DNA from: Martinezella lusitana
Lineage (GTDB): Bacteria > Pseudomonadota > Alphaproteobacteria > Rhizobiales > Rhizobiaceae
Direction: 5' to 3'
Assembly (NCBI RefSeq): GCF_010668395.1
Contig: NZ_WUEY01000012.1
Coordinates: 154,309-218,308 of the forward strand
Length of the DNA stretch: 64,000 bases
Within the stretch, counting starts at the first letter, position 1. Each line of letters opens with the position of its first letter. The notes under the pieces are model-generated. The model searched no databases. It saw only the letters and a program-made list of their open reading frames with translations, and had not been told where the DNA came from. A program made the position numbers and the translations under genes. Positions 25,155 to 33,750 of this stretch are shown in pieces.

Positions 25155-25555
25155 CGCTGGAACTTCACCAGGGTGACGTCTTCCGTAACGGCGTCGAAAT
25201 ACGCTATTACCGGCATATCCATTTTGATTTCTTCTTGGGGAACGCCGACGATGTTCGAATAGACCCTCGGGCCTTCCTCAAGTTCGACCACGACGACATT
25301 GTAGGGGATTTCTTCAGCGAAACTCGGGAAGTACGATTTATGAAATATGCCGAAGGACCATATTTTTCCTCGCCCCGAGGCCTTCACCCATTCCATGGCG
25401 TCCTGTCCGCAGGACATGCACAGCCTGACGGGCTCCGCGCTGAACCTGCCGCAGTTCCGGCATTTCTGAAGGCGCAGCTCCTTCAACTTTGCGCCCTCCC
25501 AATAGGGGGCGTTGAGGTCGTTTATTTGCGGCAGCGGCTTCTTGTACATGTTCAT
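25151..25555 (-). CDS. DUF35 Zn-ribbon/OB-fold partner of thiolase-like enzyme
   Basis: A 134-residue protein with a rubredoxin-like zinc ribbon (CRNCGRFSAEPVRLCMSCG, residues 33-51) and a C-terminal OB-fold acyl-CoA-binding domain. The ATG at 25553-25555 overlaps the thiolase stop (ATGA); the longer frame upstream lies in the thiolase gene and is spurious. Proteins of this family, such as ChsH2 DUF35 domains, bind SCP2-type thiolase-like enzymes and are needed for their retro-aldol or thiolytic activity. The four-base overlap makes a heteromer with the upstream product very likely. Confidence 0.88.
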   Translation of the reverse strand: MNMYKKPLPQINDLNAPYWEGAKLKELRLQKCRNCGRFSAEPVRLCMSCGQDAMEWVKASGRGKIWSFGIFHKSYFPSFAEEIPYNVVVVELEEGPRVYSNIVGVPQEEIKMDMPVIAYFDAVTEDVTLVKFQR

Positions 25556-26706
25556 TGGCGTTCGGCTCCGTAGATGATTGATGTCGTTACCGGGGCGGCC
25601 GAAAGGAAATGAACCAGCTTGGTATCGCTCACCTGACGTGCATCGCATTCGCCGCGGATCTGCCTGACCGCCTCGACGTTGAGCGCCCAGCCCTGCATAT
25701 AACTTTCGGAAAGATGCCCGCCGCAGGTATTCGTGGGATAGCGCCCGTCGAGCGCCAGGTTGCCTTCCTTGACCCAGGGACCGCTCTCTCCCCTCGGGCA
25801 ATAGCCGAAGCCTTCGAGGCTGAAGAGGACGGTCGGGGTGAAATTGTCATATATCATCAGCGCATTCATGTCGGCGTGGCTCGTGCCGGCCATCGCATGA
25901 GCCTCCCGTCCTGCGAGATCGCATTGCTCGTACCAGAAATCGGCGGGCGGCATGGTCGAATCGGCAAAGGCGGTTGCCTGGGAATACCCGCGAATATAGA
26001 CCGGCGGCTTGGCGAGATCCTTTGCCCGCTCCACCGAGGTGATGATCATGGCGATGGCGCCGTCGTTGATCAGGCAATAGTCGAGCAGATGGAGCGGATC
26101 GCAGATGTAGCGGGAGGCCAGATATTCATCGAGGGTGAACGGCGTGCGCATCACCGCGTTTGGATTGAGGGAGGCGTGTTTCCTGAAGGTCACCGCGACT
26201 TCCCCCAACTGCTCTGGGGTGGTTCCGTATTCGTGCATGTGGCGGCGAAACATGATGGCGTGAGCGGCGCCCGGAGACGTCATCCCGTAGGGGAAGAGCT
26301 GGGCTCCGCCGCCGCTGCCGTAGCTATCGCCTTCGCCCCCATACATCTGGCCGGCGGTCCTGCCGACGTTTCCGTAGACAAGAGCGACGGTCTTGGCGAC
26401 CCCCGCCGCGATCGCGGCGACGGCCAGGCCGATGCAGACGCCGGACATCCGGCCTTGCGCGGGAAACGTTCCGAGGAGCTTGGGATTGATGTCGGCGAGT
26501 TCGCAAAAACGCTGATAATCCGGGGAGCGATGGATGACGATGCCGTCGATCTCGGACTTGTCCAGACCGCTGTCGGCAAGAGCATTGTAAAAAGCCGTCA
26601 GCGTCAGATCGTAGGCATCGTTACCGGGCGCCTTGCCGAAAACGGTATTTCCAACTCCGACAACCGCGGCAACGCTGGGTGTCTTCTTTGTATCTATGCG
26701 GACCAT
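25552..26706 (-). CDS. SCP2-type thiolase-like protein
   Basis: A 384-residue thiolase-superfamily protein of the lipid-transfer/SCP-x kind. A cysteine in RMSGVCIGLAVAAIAAG, near residues 86-102, could be the nucleophile, and the C-terminal TNTCGGHLSESYMQGW carries the GGHL and Tyr motif seen in Ltp2-like aldolases. It is followed with overlap by a DUF35 partner. It may cleave a beta-hydroxy or beta-keto acyl-CoA by retro-aldol or thiolysis. It starts the operon thiolase-DUF35-MBL-ACAD-MaoC-CitE; upstream is a hairpin-rich gap. Thiolysis versus aldol cleavage cannot be decided. Confidence 0.85.
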   Translation of the reverse strand: MVRIDTKKTPSVAAVVGVGNTVFGKAPGNDAYDLTLTAFYNALADSGLDKSEIDGIVIHRSPDYQRFCELADINPKLLGTFPAQGRMSGVCIGLAVAAIAAGVAKTVALVYGNVGRTAGQMYGGEGDSYGSGGGAQLFPYGMTSPGAAHAIMFRRHMHEYGTTPEQLGEVAVTFRKHASLNPNAVMRTPFTLDEYLASRYICDPLHLLDYCLINDGAIAMIITSVERAKDLAKPPVYIRGYSQATAFADSTMPPADFWYEQCDLAGREAHAMAGTSHADMNALMIYDNFTPTVLFSLEGFGYCPRGESGPWVKEGNLALDGRYPTNTCGGHLSESYMQGWALNVEAVRQIRGECDARQVSDTKLVHFLSAAPVTTSIIYGAERQ

Positions 26707-26820
26707 CGTTTCTTCCTTGCATTTCTCTCGCGCGTCCGGCGGGCAATGATTTCAGTGTCCAAGCGAATTATGGAATCGACGTTTCGAATGCATTTCGTTC
26801 GGGTTCGTCACGCCGAGCAC

Positions 26821-26963
26821 TTGCCTGAGGCAACCTTTGAGCTGCCGTGCATCGGAGTTCCGATGCACGGCTTGCTCTGGACTGGGCCTTATGGACCCAG
26901 CACACGCCTGCCGCATGTGGAGGCCGGTGGGCAAGCGCGGAGCTTGAGAAGCTGCCTCAAGCT
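26821..26963. repeat. Cluster of inverted repeats between binding-protein and thiolase genes
   Basis: Four inverted repeats lie in a row: TTGCC-TGA-GGCAA at 26821-26833; a 13-base perfect arm pair at 26844-26856 and 26859-26871 with a two-base loop; CTGGGCC (26882-26888) against GGACCCAG (26893-26900); and AGCTTGAG (26941-26948) against CTCAAGCT (26956-26963), which includes the stop codon of the binding-protein gene. The density resembles rhizobial intergenic mosaic elements, and the last repeat may help terminate the binding-protein message. Confidence 0.65.
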
Positions 26964-28189
26964 TGCGGCCAGATGGCCTTGGCCGAAGCATTTTCGGGCG
27001 GATGGACGGGAACCGGCACCCCGTTTTGCCACTGAACGATAACAAGCTTCGCCTTCACGTTCCGGCCGGCTTCATCGAACTTGATGCCGCCCGGATAGAA
27101 GCGGCCGGGACCGTCGGTCGTGTCGGTTGCCCGGATGGCCTGGGCCACGGCTTCCTTGTCCAGCTTGCCGGCCTGCTCGAGGGCGTACTTGAAGAACTGC
27201 ATGTCGCCATAGGTGCTGACGGGATCCTGGGCCATCCAGGCTTCGCCGGTCTGCTTCCGGAACCGCGCAGAGATATCTTCCTGTCCCTTCGCTTCCCAGT
27301 TGGCGATCGTCACCATCACGCCCTCCAGAAGGTCCGCGCCGACATTCTCGAGGAGCTCGGTGGTGGTCATGGCGGCGCCATTGGAGATGATCGGGATCCG
27401 GCCACCGCCCAGGTTGAACTCGCTGATCTTCTCCAGAAGCAGCTTGTTGTCGGGCAGGTTCGAACCGATCATCACCATGAATTCGGGACGCGCCGATCGA
27501 ACCTGCTGGATCAACGGCGTAGCGTCGGAGAGCGGCGGAGTGAAGATCAGGTCGAACTTGAGCTGAATCCCGAGCTTCGGGAACGAAATATCGCGGATCG
27601 CCTTTACCAGCGTCTGCGGCGACGAGGTGTTGTCGGCAAGAAGCCCCGCCGTTTTTGGGGTGCTGCCAACCGCCGCTTTGGCGACATCCATCAAAGCCGG
27701 GATAGCCTCCACGGCCTGCCCTTCTCCCGTCAGCGGCATCTGGAAAATATACTTGAAACCGCGCGAGGTGATCTGGTCGGAGTAGGACGTCGTCAGCATC
27801 GGCAGCTGCGCGCGTTCCGTAACTTCCGACACGGCAAGCGTGAAGGACGATAGCCAAGAGCCGGTGCAGCCTACGAGGTCCGGATAATTGGCGATCATGC
27901 GCAGCGCTGCGTTCTTCGCCCTTTCCGTCGTATCACCGGCATCAACGACGACGAGTTCGAGAGGCATGCCGCCCAGGCTCTTGATGCCGCCCGCGTCGTT
28001 GATGTCCTTGATCGCGAGCTCAGCGCCGGCCTGCTGCAACTGCCCCTGGCGCGCCCATGGACCCGATACCGGTGAAATCAGCGCGACCTTGGCGGTTTTG
28101 CTCTGCGCCCTCGCTACAAACGGAGCACCGACCACGGCCACCGCCGTCGCTGCGGCGCCCGCCTTGAGAACTTTCCTTCGCGTAAACAC
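26957..28189 (-). CDS. Branched-chain-amino-acid-type ABC substrate-binding protein
   Basis: A 410-residue periplasmic binding protein of the LivJ/LivK (family 4) kind. The N-terminus MFTRRKVLKAGAAATAVAVV is a twin-arginine-like signal with cleavage near ARAQS. The mature start KVALISPVSGPWARQGQ and AIKDINDAGGIKSLGG are typical of the family. The start codon is GTG with a GGGAGG site. It belongs with the livH, livMG and livF genes upstream, separated from livF by 466 bases. In catabolic clusters such systems often import aromatic or dicarboxylic acids rather than amino acids, which would suit the CoA genes downstream. Confidence 0.92.
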   Translation of the reverse strand: MFTRRKVLKAGAAATAVAVVGAPFVARAQSKTAKVALISPVSGPWARQGQLQQAGAELAIKDINDAGGIKSLGGMPLELVVVDAGDTTERAKNAALRMIANYPDLVGCTGSWLSSFTLAVSEVTERAQLPMLTTSYSDQITSRGFKYIFQMPLTGEGQAVEAIPALMDVAKAAVGSTPKTAGLLADNTSSPQTLVKAIRDISFPKLGIQLKFDLIFTPPLSDATPLIQQVRSARPEFMVMIGSNLPDNKLLLEKISEFNLGGGRIPIISNGAAMTTTELLENVGADLLEGVMVTIANWEAKGQEDISARFRKQTGEAWMAQDPVSTYGDMQFFKYALEQAGKLDKEAVAQAIRATDTTDGPGRFYPGGIKFDEAGRNVKAKLVIVQWQNGVPVPVHPPENASAKAIWPQA

Positions 28190-28655
28190 TGTATTCCCTC
28201 CCTTTTCGTATGACTGCCGCGGCGGACGCTATTCCAGGTCAGAGGGAGACCGTCTCCCAGAGGCAATGCGCCTATCCGCCATGATTTGAAGTTGTGGACT
28301 CCCAGTGCTCCCACCTTGACGTCCCATCCTCCCGGGAGCAGTCAAAGTCATCTGTTTCATCGGTCGCTATCACGTCGCAACCCCATTCGATGGGCTGCGC
28401 ATTGATGCTCGCTACCGGCTTTCTTCTACTACGTTCCAGGCGATTTGGTCCCTCACTAAGTGCACTTGTATAGCTGCTATGTCATGACCATTACCCACTC
28501 TATGGCCGATTCGCACCGGCAAGGATATGCAGGTTACGGTCCGTTTCGTGACGTTGATTCCCTGGATTGGCAGGGGCCTCCCAACAACGCACGAAGCCCT
28601 CGGCATCCGCTTCTTTGAGCTGGATGCCGAGGGCAAGTTCTCCGAATAGCTTCGC
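28190..28655. other. Intergenic region with livF terminator hairpin
   Basis: Between livF and the binding-protein gene. Besides the hairpin listed separately it holds a small palindrome ATAGC-T-GCTAT at 28470-28480. No credible gene. The GGGAGG ribosome site of the binding-protein gene is just right of its start near 28197. Confidence 0.45.
28596..28634 (-). terminator. Strong hairpin after livF
   Basis: Arms of 13 bases pair perfectly: 28596-28608 (GCCCTCGGCATCC) with 28622-28634, around a 13-base loop. It starts 22 bases past the livF stop at 28656. There is no T-run, so it may be a processing or Rho-independent-like end of the liv operon message. Confidence 0.65.
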
Positions 28656-29363
28656 CTACATCCCGAGGTAAGCCTGCCGGACGCGATCATCGGACAGGAG
28701 TTCGGCCTGCGGACCCTCCAGCATGACGTTGCCGGTCTCGATGACATAGCCCCGATCGCAGGATTCCAGGGCTTCGACGGCACGCTGTTCAACGAGCAGT
28801 ACCGTCAGATTGCGTTGCCGCCTTATGTCAACGACCGCCTCGAAGATCGAGTCCGCCACCGCTGGCGCCAGCCCCATCGAAGGCTCGTCGAGCATGAGAA
28901 GCTTCGGAGAAGAAGCCAGACCTCGACCGATCGCCACCATCTGCTGCTGCCCTCCAGAAAGCGTTCCCGCCTGCTGAAGACGCCGCTCCCGCAGAATGGG
29001 GAAAAGCTGGAAGATATAGTCGATATTGCTGTCCCAATCCTTTCGTCCAGCCTCGGTATAAGCGCCCATCTCGAGGTTTTCCTCGACCGTCAGCTGGGGA
29101 AACACCTGCCGGCCCTCCGGAACATGAGCGATGCCGAGATGCGCCCGCCTGTGCGCGGGAACGGCGAGTAGATCCTCGCCGTTGAAGGTGATCGCGCCTG
29201 ACCTCGGGACCACGGATCCCGAGATGACCTTGAACATGGTGGTCTTTCCGGCACCGTTCGGCCCGACGATCGAGACGAATTCCCCGGCGTCGACCTTGAG
29301 TGAAATCCCGTTGAGAGCCGCGATGCCGCCATAGCCGGCATGAAGTTGTTTGATCTCAAGCAC
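28656..29363 (-). CDS. livF: Liv-type ABC transporter ATP-binding protein (LivF)
   Basis: A 235-residue ATPase. Walker A GPNGAGKTTMFKVISG is near residues 34-49, LSGGQQQM near 135 and Walker B LLMLDEPSMGLAP near 155. The GTG at 29361-29363 was preferred since it starts VLEIKQLHAGYGG as in the family and has an AAAGGTGG site; the frame extends 11 codons further. It overlaps the end of the livMG fusion gene by eight bases. It pairs with the LivG half of that fusion to power the importer. The gene is last of the liv operon and is followed by a strong hairpin. Confidence 0.92.
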   Translation of the reverse strand: MLEIKQLHAGYGGIAALNGISLKVDAGEFVSIVGPNGAGKTTMFKVISGSVVPRSGAITFNGEDLLAVPAHRRAHLGIAHVPEGRQVFPQLTVEENLEMGAYTEAGRKDWDSNIDYIFQLFPILRERRLQQAGTLSGGQQQMVAIGRGLASSPKLLMLDEPSMGLAPAVADSIFEAVVDIRRQRNLTVLLVEQRAVEALESCDRGYVIETGNVMLEGPQAELLSDDRVRQAYLGM

Positions 29364-31134
29364 GCTCGCGCCACCTTTTTCCCAGATACGCCTCAATGAC
29401 GGACGATTGGCGCATGACGTCCTTGGGTCGCCCCTGCGTGAGCAGCGCGCCGTGGTCGAGAACGATGAAATGATCCGCGAGCCGGAGCATCGCCTGCATC
29501 GTGTGCTCGATGATGACGATGGTTAATCCCGCCTCGGACAGCTTGCGAACGACGCGAATGACCTCATTGACTTCCGTCGAGCCAAGCCCGGCCAGGATTT
29601 CGTCGAGCAACAGCAACTTCGGCTTGCCGGCGAGCGCTCTGGCTAGTTCCATGAGACGCTGATCCTTGCTCGGCAATCCGCCTGCGATGCGTTCGGAATC
29701 GGCGTCGAGACCGACCATCGCCAGCGCCTCATGAGCGTGTCTCAGCGCGATCTCGTCATTCTCCGCTCCAACATAGGCGCCGACCAGGACGTTCTGCAGG
29801 ATCGAAAGCCTGGCGAAGGGACGGACGACCTGGAAGGTCCGGCCGATACCGCGTTTGCAGATCGCGCTCGGTTGCAGGCCGACGATGTTTTCCCCATCGA
29901 AAATGACCTCGCCGCCGGTCGGACTGTTGAAGCCGTTGAGAAGGTTGAACAGCGTCGTCTTGCCGGCACCGTTCGGTCCGATGATGCCGATGACGCTGCC
30001 TTGCGGCACGGTGAAGGAGACGTCCTGGACCGCCTTGAGACCGCCGAAGGATTTCGAGATGTTCCGCACCTCCAGCATGACAGGCCCGGCAACCGTATCC
30101 GGCCGTTCGGGAAACCGTCCGGCATCCGCCGTCATCGCGACGACGGCGGATGCCGATGTATCCGTATCCGGCGAGAAGCGGCGCGGCTGCAGCAGATCGC
30201 GGATCTTCCAGAAGATTCCCTCGGGCGCCAGGAGAATGATCAGGACGATGGCGACACCGAATACGACACCCTGAATGCCGGGGATGATATGCCCGAGCTG
30301 CGCATCGAGGGTATTGGAAAGCGGAATGAGAATGGCTGCCCCGATCACCGGCCCCCAAAAGGTGCCGACACCGCCGAACAGGGTGACGATAAGCGCCTGG
30401 GCCGATGTCGTCATGCCGAAGACGCTCAAGGGCGTGACGACGAGCAGGATGACGGCGTAGAAGCCGCCGATCGCACCTGCGATGGCGCCCGAAATGGCGA
30501 TGGCGCGCAGCTTCCATTTCCGGGTCTCGATGCCGGCGGCCTCCGCGGCAAGCTCGTTCTGCTTGATGGCGAGCAGGGACATGCCGAAACGCGACGCTTC
30601 GATCATCCGGGAGATGACGATGGTGACAACCAGAAACGCCAGACCGATGAAGGCGTAAACGCGATAATCGTCAAATTGCATAAAGGCAATCGGCGATTCG
30701 CGCTGCATCGGCATCGCGACTTCCTGATATCCCAGCCATTCGAAGATGTAGAGGAGCGCCAGCGGATAGGCGAGCGTGGACAGACCGAAATAATGGCCCC
30801 GCAGCTTGAAGGTCGGTATGCCGATCAACAGGCCGGCGGCGGCGCCGACAACACCCGCGATCGGGATGCCGATCCAGGGCGTGATGCCGAAATTCACGAC
30901 CCCCAGGACCACGGTATAGGCTCCTAGCCCGAAATAAGCCGCGTGCCCGAAGGAAACCAGGCCGGAATAGCCGGACAGGATGTTCCACGAAAGCCCCAAT
31001 ACCCCCCACACGCAGACCAGCGTGAGGATCGTCTGATAGTATTGATTGGGAGCGGCGAAGACAAGAATCGCATAGACTACGCAAATAATTGCGAGAATAG
31101 TCGACCATCTTCCAAAAAATCTGACCTTTTTCAT
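29356..31134 (-). CDS. Fused Liv-type permease and ATP-binding protein (LivM-LivG)
   Basis: A 592-residue fusion. Residues 1 to about 320 are a LivM permease with eight or nine hydrophobic segments (LSWNILSGYSGLVSFGHAAY) and the family motif GFYAVILLVVTPLSVFGMT region. After a linker rich in Ser, Ala and Asp, residues from about 348 are a LivG ATPase with Walker A GPNGAGKTTLFNLLNG near 379, signature LPSKDQRLMELARALAG, and Walker B LLLLDEILAGLG. The LSGG signature is replaced by LPSKD-like sequence, as in some LivG proteins. Its ATG overlaps the livH stop by one base (TAATG). Fused LivMG proteins are known in alphaproteobacteria. Confidence 0.92.
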   Translation of the reverse strand: MKKVRFFGRWSTILAIICVVYAILVFAAPNQYYQTILTLVCVWGVLGLSWNILSGYSGLVSFGHAAYFGLGAYTVVLGVVNFGITPWIGIPIAGVVGAAAGLLIGIPTFKLRGHYFGLSTLAYPLALLYIFEWLGYQEVAMPMQRESPIAFMQFDDYRVYAFIGLAFLVVTIVISRMIEASRFGMSLLAIKQNELAAEAAGIETRKWKLRAIAISGAIAGAIGGFYAVILLVVTPLSVFGMTTSAQALIVTLFGGVGTFWGPVIGAAILIPLSNTLDAQLGHIIPGIQGVVFGVAIVLIILLAPEGIFWKIRDLLQPRRFSPDTDTSASAVVAMTADAGRFPERPDTVAGPVMLEVRNISKSFGGLKAVQDVSFTVPQGSVIGIIGPNGAGKTTLFNLLNGFNSPTGGEVIFDGENIVGLQPSAICKRGIGRTFQVVRPFARLSILQNVLVGAYVGAENDEIALRHAHEALAMVGLDADSERIAGGLPSKDQRLMELARALAGKPKLLLLDEILAGLGSTEVNEVIRVVRKLSEAGLTIVIIEHTMQAMLRLADHFIVLDHGALLTQGRPKDVMRQSSVIEAYLGKRWRERA

Positions 31135-32096
31135 TACACGCGCTCCACGTTTCTTCCAAACAATCCCTGAGGAAGAAGGAATATAACCAGAAGAAATACT
31201 GCAAATATCGCAGTGTTCTGCAGCTGGTTCGGCAGGATGAGCGTAGACATCTGCTGGACGAGGCCGATGGTCATTCCGCCCCAGAAAGCCCCGGTAATGG
31301 AACCGAGCCCGCCGAGGACCACGCCCGCATACATGATGATCACGAAGTCGAGACCGACATAGGGCTGGAACGGATAGTAGGAGGCGATAAGCCCGCCGGC
31401 GATCGCCGTGACGCCGGTACCGATGCCGAAGGCGATGCGATGCGCCTTGTTTACATCGATACCCATGTAGATGGCGGCCAGGGGATTGTCCGCCGACGCG
31501 CGCAGCGCCTTGCCGAGACGTGTCCTCATCACGAAAAGAAAGAGAGAGGTGGCGACAGCAATGGAGACTATCGCTCCCACGCCACGAGCCTTGTTGAGGA
31601 AGATGGTGACGGAGTCGCCGATCAGCGGCCCGAGTTCCCAGGCACTCGACGAGAGCGGCGTTCTCATGGAAATCGGTTCGGAGCCGAATACGATCAGGCC
31701 GCCGTTCTGCAGGACAAGTCCGATGCCGAGCGTGAGGACGAGCTGCGCATAATGGCCGTCACCCGCATAATCCAACGCCCGCATCCCGGTAACCCGCGAC
31801 ACGAGGAACTGGTGCATGAAATAACCGACAAAGAACAGGAGCGGGCCTGCCAGAATGGCCGCAGCTACCGGACCGGCATAGGGACCCATGAATGCCAGTA
31901 CCCCGAAACCGGTAAAAAGATACCAGGCAGCATACATGCCGAGCATCATCAAATCGCCCTGGGCGAAGTTGATCACCCGCATGATGCCGAAGATCATTCC
32001 CAGCCCGACCGACATCAGTCCATACAGGCAGCCCACCATCAATCCAGTCGCGAGAGACTGGAGGATATTCTCGAGCAATGATGTCCAGTCGATCAT
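31134..32096 (-). CDS. livH: Liv-type ABC transporter permease (LivH)
   Basis: A 320-residue inner-membrane permease. The N-terminal MVGCLYGLMSVGLGMIFGIM and VINFAQGDLMMLGMYAAW are the characteristic LivH start, and a C-terminal GLGSITGAFWGGMTIG forms the coupling region. About eight hydrophobic segments are visible. It is first in the livH-livMG-livF operon. The gap upstream contains a perfect palindrome AGCATA-N5-TATGCT near 32307-32323 that may be an operator for the importer. Substrate unknown; the catabolic neighbours suggest an organic acid. Confidence 0.92.
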   Translation of the reverse strand: MIDWTSLLENILQSLATGLMVGCLYGLMSVGLGMIFGIMRVINFAQGDLMMLGMYAAWYLFTGFGVLAFMGPYAGPVAAAILAGPLLFFVGYFMHQFLVSRVTGMRALDYAGDGHYAQLVLTLGIGLVLQNGGLIVFGSEPISMRTPLSSSAWELGPLIGDSVTIFLNKARGVGAIVSIAVATSLFLFVMRTRLGKALRASADNPLAAIYMGIDVNKAHRIAFGIGTGVTAIAGGLIASYYPFQPYVGLDFVIIMYAGVVLGGLGSITGAFWGGMTIGLVQQMSTLILPNQLQNTAIFAVFLLVIFLLPQGLFGRNVERV

Positions 32097-32306
32097 CGTT
32101 CACCTCGCTCAGATGGCGAACGAGCATTCGATGCAGCCGGCCTTGGCCGCTGCGGCGCGGAATCGAAGTTTCGGCAGTAGTCGCGATATTGCGTCATTGT
32201 TCCTCCCAGTCCAAATGTCTTCACCGTCTCGCAGATGGCTCCTTCCCTCTGCGAGACCAGTCGTTGCGAGCTCCCTTGCATTAGCTGCGGCAAGCCAAGC
32301 GGCTAA

Positions 32307-32323
32307 AGCATATCCATTATGCT
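32307..32323. promoter_or_regulatory. Palindromic operator candidate upstream of livH
   Basis: AGCATA-TCCAT-TATGCT has perfect six-base arms. It lies 211 bases upstream of livH and 9 bases beyond the end of the alcohol dehydrogenase gene, so it could also be a weak terminator, though the arms are too AT-rich for that. Binding protein unknown; the LysR protein at 33751 is one candidate. Confidence 0.4.
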
Positions 32324-32331
32324 ATATCCCC

Positions 32332-33375
32332 TCACGCGGCCGGGTGGAGCACAATGCGACCGCTGACCGCACCGGCTTCCACAAGTTCATGTGCACGACG
32401 CACCTCGGACAGGGACATATGCTCCGTGACAATCGGCTCGATCGCTCCGGAGGACACCAATTCGAGGCATTGTCTAAGCTGGTTGCGGGTTGTCGAGGTG
32501 ACCGAAAGCATCGAGATATTCTTCAGAAAGAGCTGCGCGGGATTGAATGGTACGAAATCGCCATTGAGCTGGCCGATGAGAATCCAGCGACCGCTGATCC
32601 CGATGGAGCGACGGATCGGCTGGAAAAGGAGATTGCCGACATTGTCGATCGCGACGTCCACACCGCGCCCATTGGTCAGCGCCCGCACCTGCTTTGAGAA
32701 ATCTTCGCTGCGCTCGTGCACCACGACCTCGTGAGCCCCCAATTCGCGCAGCCTGTCGGCCTTGCCCGGCGATGTCGTTTGGGCGATCACTCGTGCACCT
32801 TGGTGGCGCGCAAGCTGGACGGCATGCATGCCGAGCCCGCCGCCGGCCCCCGTGATCAGCACGGTCTCGCCGACCCTTATATTTCCCACGTCCCGCATCG
32901 CGTTGAAGATCGTGCCCACCGTGCAGGCGACGATGGACGCTTTGTCAAGCGGGACGTTGTCAGGCACGATGGCGACATTGTCGTCTTCCACCGCCACATA
33001 TTCCGCATAACCGCCAACCATGCCGTAGTCGCCGAGGAACTTGAGATCGGAGCACACGGTTTCGCGGCCGGTTCGGCAGTAGGAGCAGGAGCCGCAGATA
33101 TGGTATCGTTGCACGGTCGTCACGCGATCGCCGACTTTGAAATCGTGCACATCCCGACCCACATCGGCGACCGTTCCGGATATTTCGTGGCCGAGGATCA
33201 AAGGCATCTTCACACCCGCCTTCAAGGTGCCGTTGCGGGTCACTATGTCGTGATAGCAAACGCCACAGCTATCCACCTTGATGATGACATCCTTGGCGGC
33301 GGCGACCGGATCGGCAACCGTCTGCATCTTCAAAACCTCAACGCCGCCAGTCTCCGCGACGACCACTGCCTTCAT
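32332..33375 (-). CDS. Zinc-type alcohol dehydrogenase (MDR family)
   Basis: A 347-residue medium-chain dehydrogenase. Zinc ligands sit in CGVCYHDIVTRNG near residue 36 and GHEISGTV near 62; the structural-zinc lobe CGSCSYCRTGRETVC is near 95-109; the NAD-binding stretch is ITGAGGGLGMHAVQLA near 168. The ATG at 33373-33375 was taken over a TTG two codons upstream, with a GGGAG site. It is divergent from the LysR gene and upstream of the liv operon. It would oxidise an alcohol, or reduce an aldehyde, related to the imported acid. Substrate not determinable. Confidence 0.9.
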   Translation of the reverse strand: MKAVVVAETGGVEVLKMQTVADPVAAAKDVIIKVDSCGVCYHDIVTRNGTLKAGVKMPLILGHEISGTVADVGRDVHDFKVGDRVTTVQRYHICGSCSYCRTGRETVCSDLKFLGDYGMVGGYAEYVAVEDDNVAIVPDNVPLDKASIVACTVGTIFNAMRDVGNIRVGETVLITGAGGGLGMHAVQLARHQGARVIAQTTSPGKADRLRELGAHEVVVHERSEDFSKQVRALTNGRGVDVAIDNVGNLLFQPIRRSIGISGRWILIGQLNGDFVPFNPAQLFLKNISMLSVTSTTRNQLRQCLELVSSGAIEPIVTEHMSLSEVRRAHELVEAGAVSGRIVLHPAA

Positions 33376-33750
33376 GATCAATCTCCCTGCGGCACACGTA
33401 TCCGACGAAAGTCATCGCGCGAGAATATCGCGTGTTCCCCTCCCGTGTCCGATCGTTACCTGCCCACCTTAGTACCGCATCTTTGGCTTTCGGAGGCTCT
33501 CCAAGCTGCACATAGCAGTTATTCACCCGACACAGCTCGCCGAAGGTCAGCCGCGCCCGACCTCCGCTTCCGCATCGCGATGGAGCACTTTCGGAGTAGC
33601 CGTCCGGCAAAAGCCGATCTATTTATAAAGCCGGGTCAGCAGATACGGCGATAAACGAACAAGATTGCCGCGACCCTCTGCCATGACTATGGTCACTGTC
33701 GGCACAGTATGCGTGAACTTTCGTACTCTTCGTACCCGTGGATGCATTCG
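33376..33750. promoter_or_regulatory. Divergent ADH/LysR control region with palindromes
   Basis: The region holds two palindromes near the LysR gene: CCAT-GACT-ATGG at 33681-33692 and ACTGT-CGGC-ACAGT at 33695-33708, the second with perfect five-base arms. They lie 42-70 bases upstream of the lysR start, the usual place for an autoregulatory LysR site that also faces the divergent gene. No open frame is supported in the gap. Confidence 0.5.

Noticed and set aside
25609..27042. A 477-codon plus-strand open frame opposite the thiolase-like gene
   Set aside because: Antisense to the thiolase-like gene and the hairpin gap; no family likeness.
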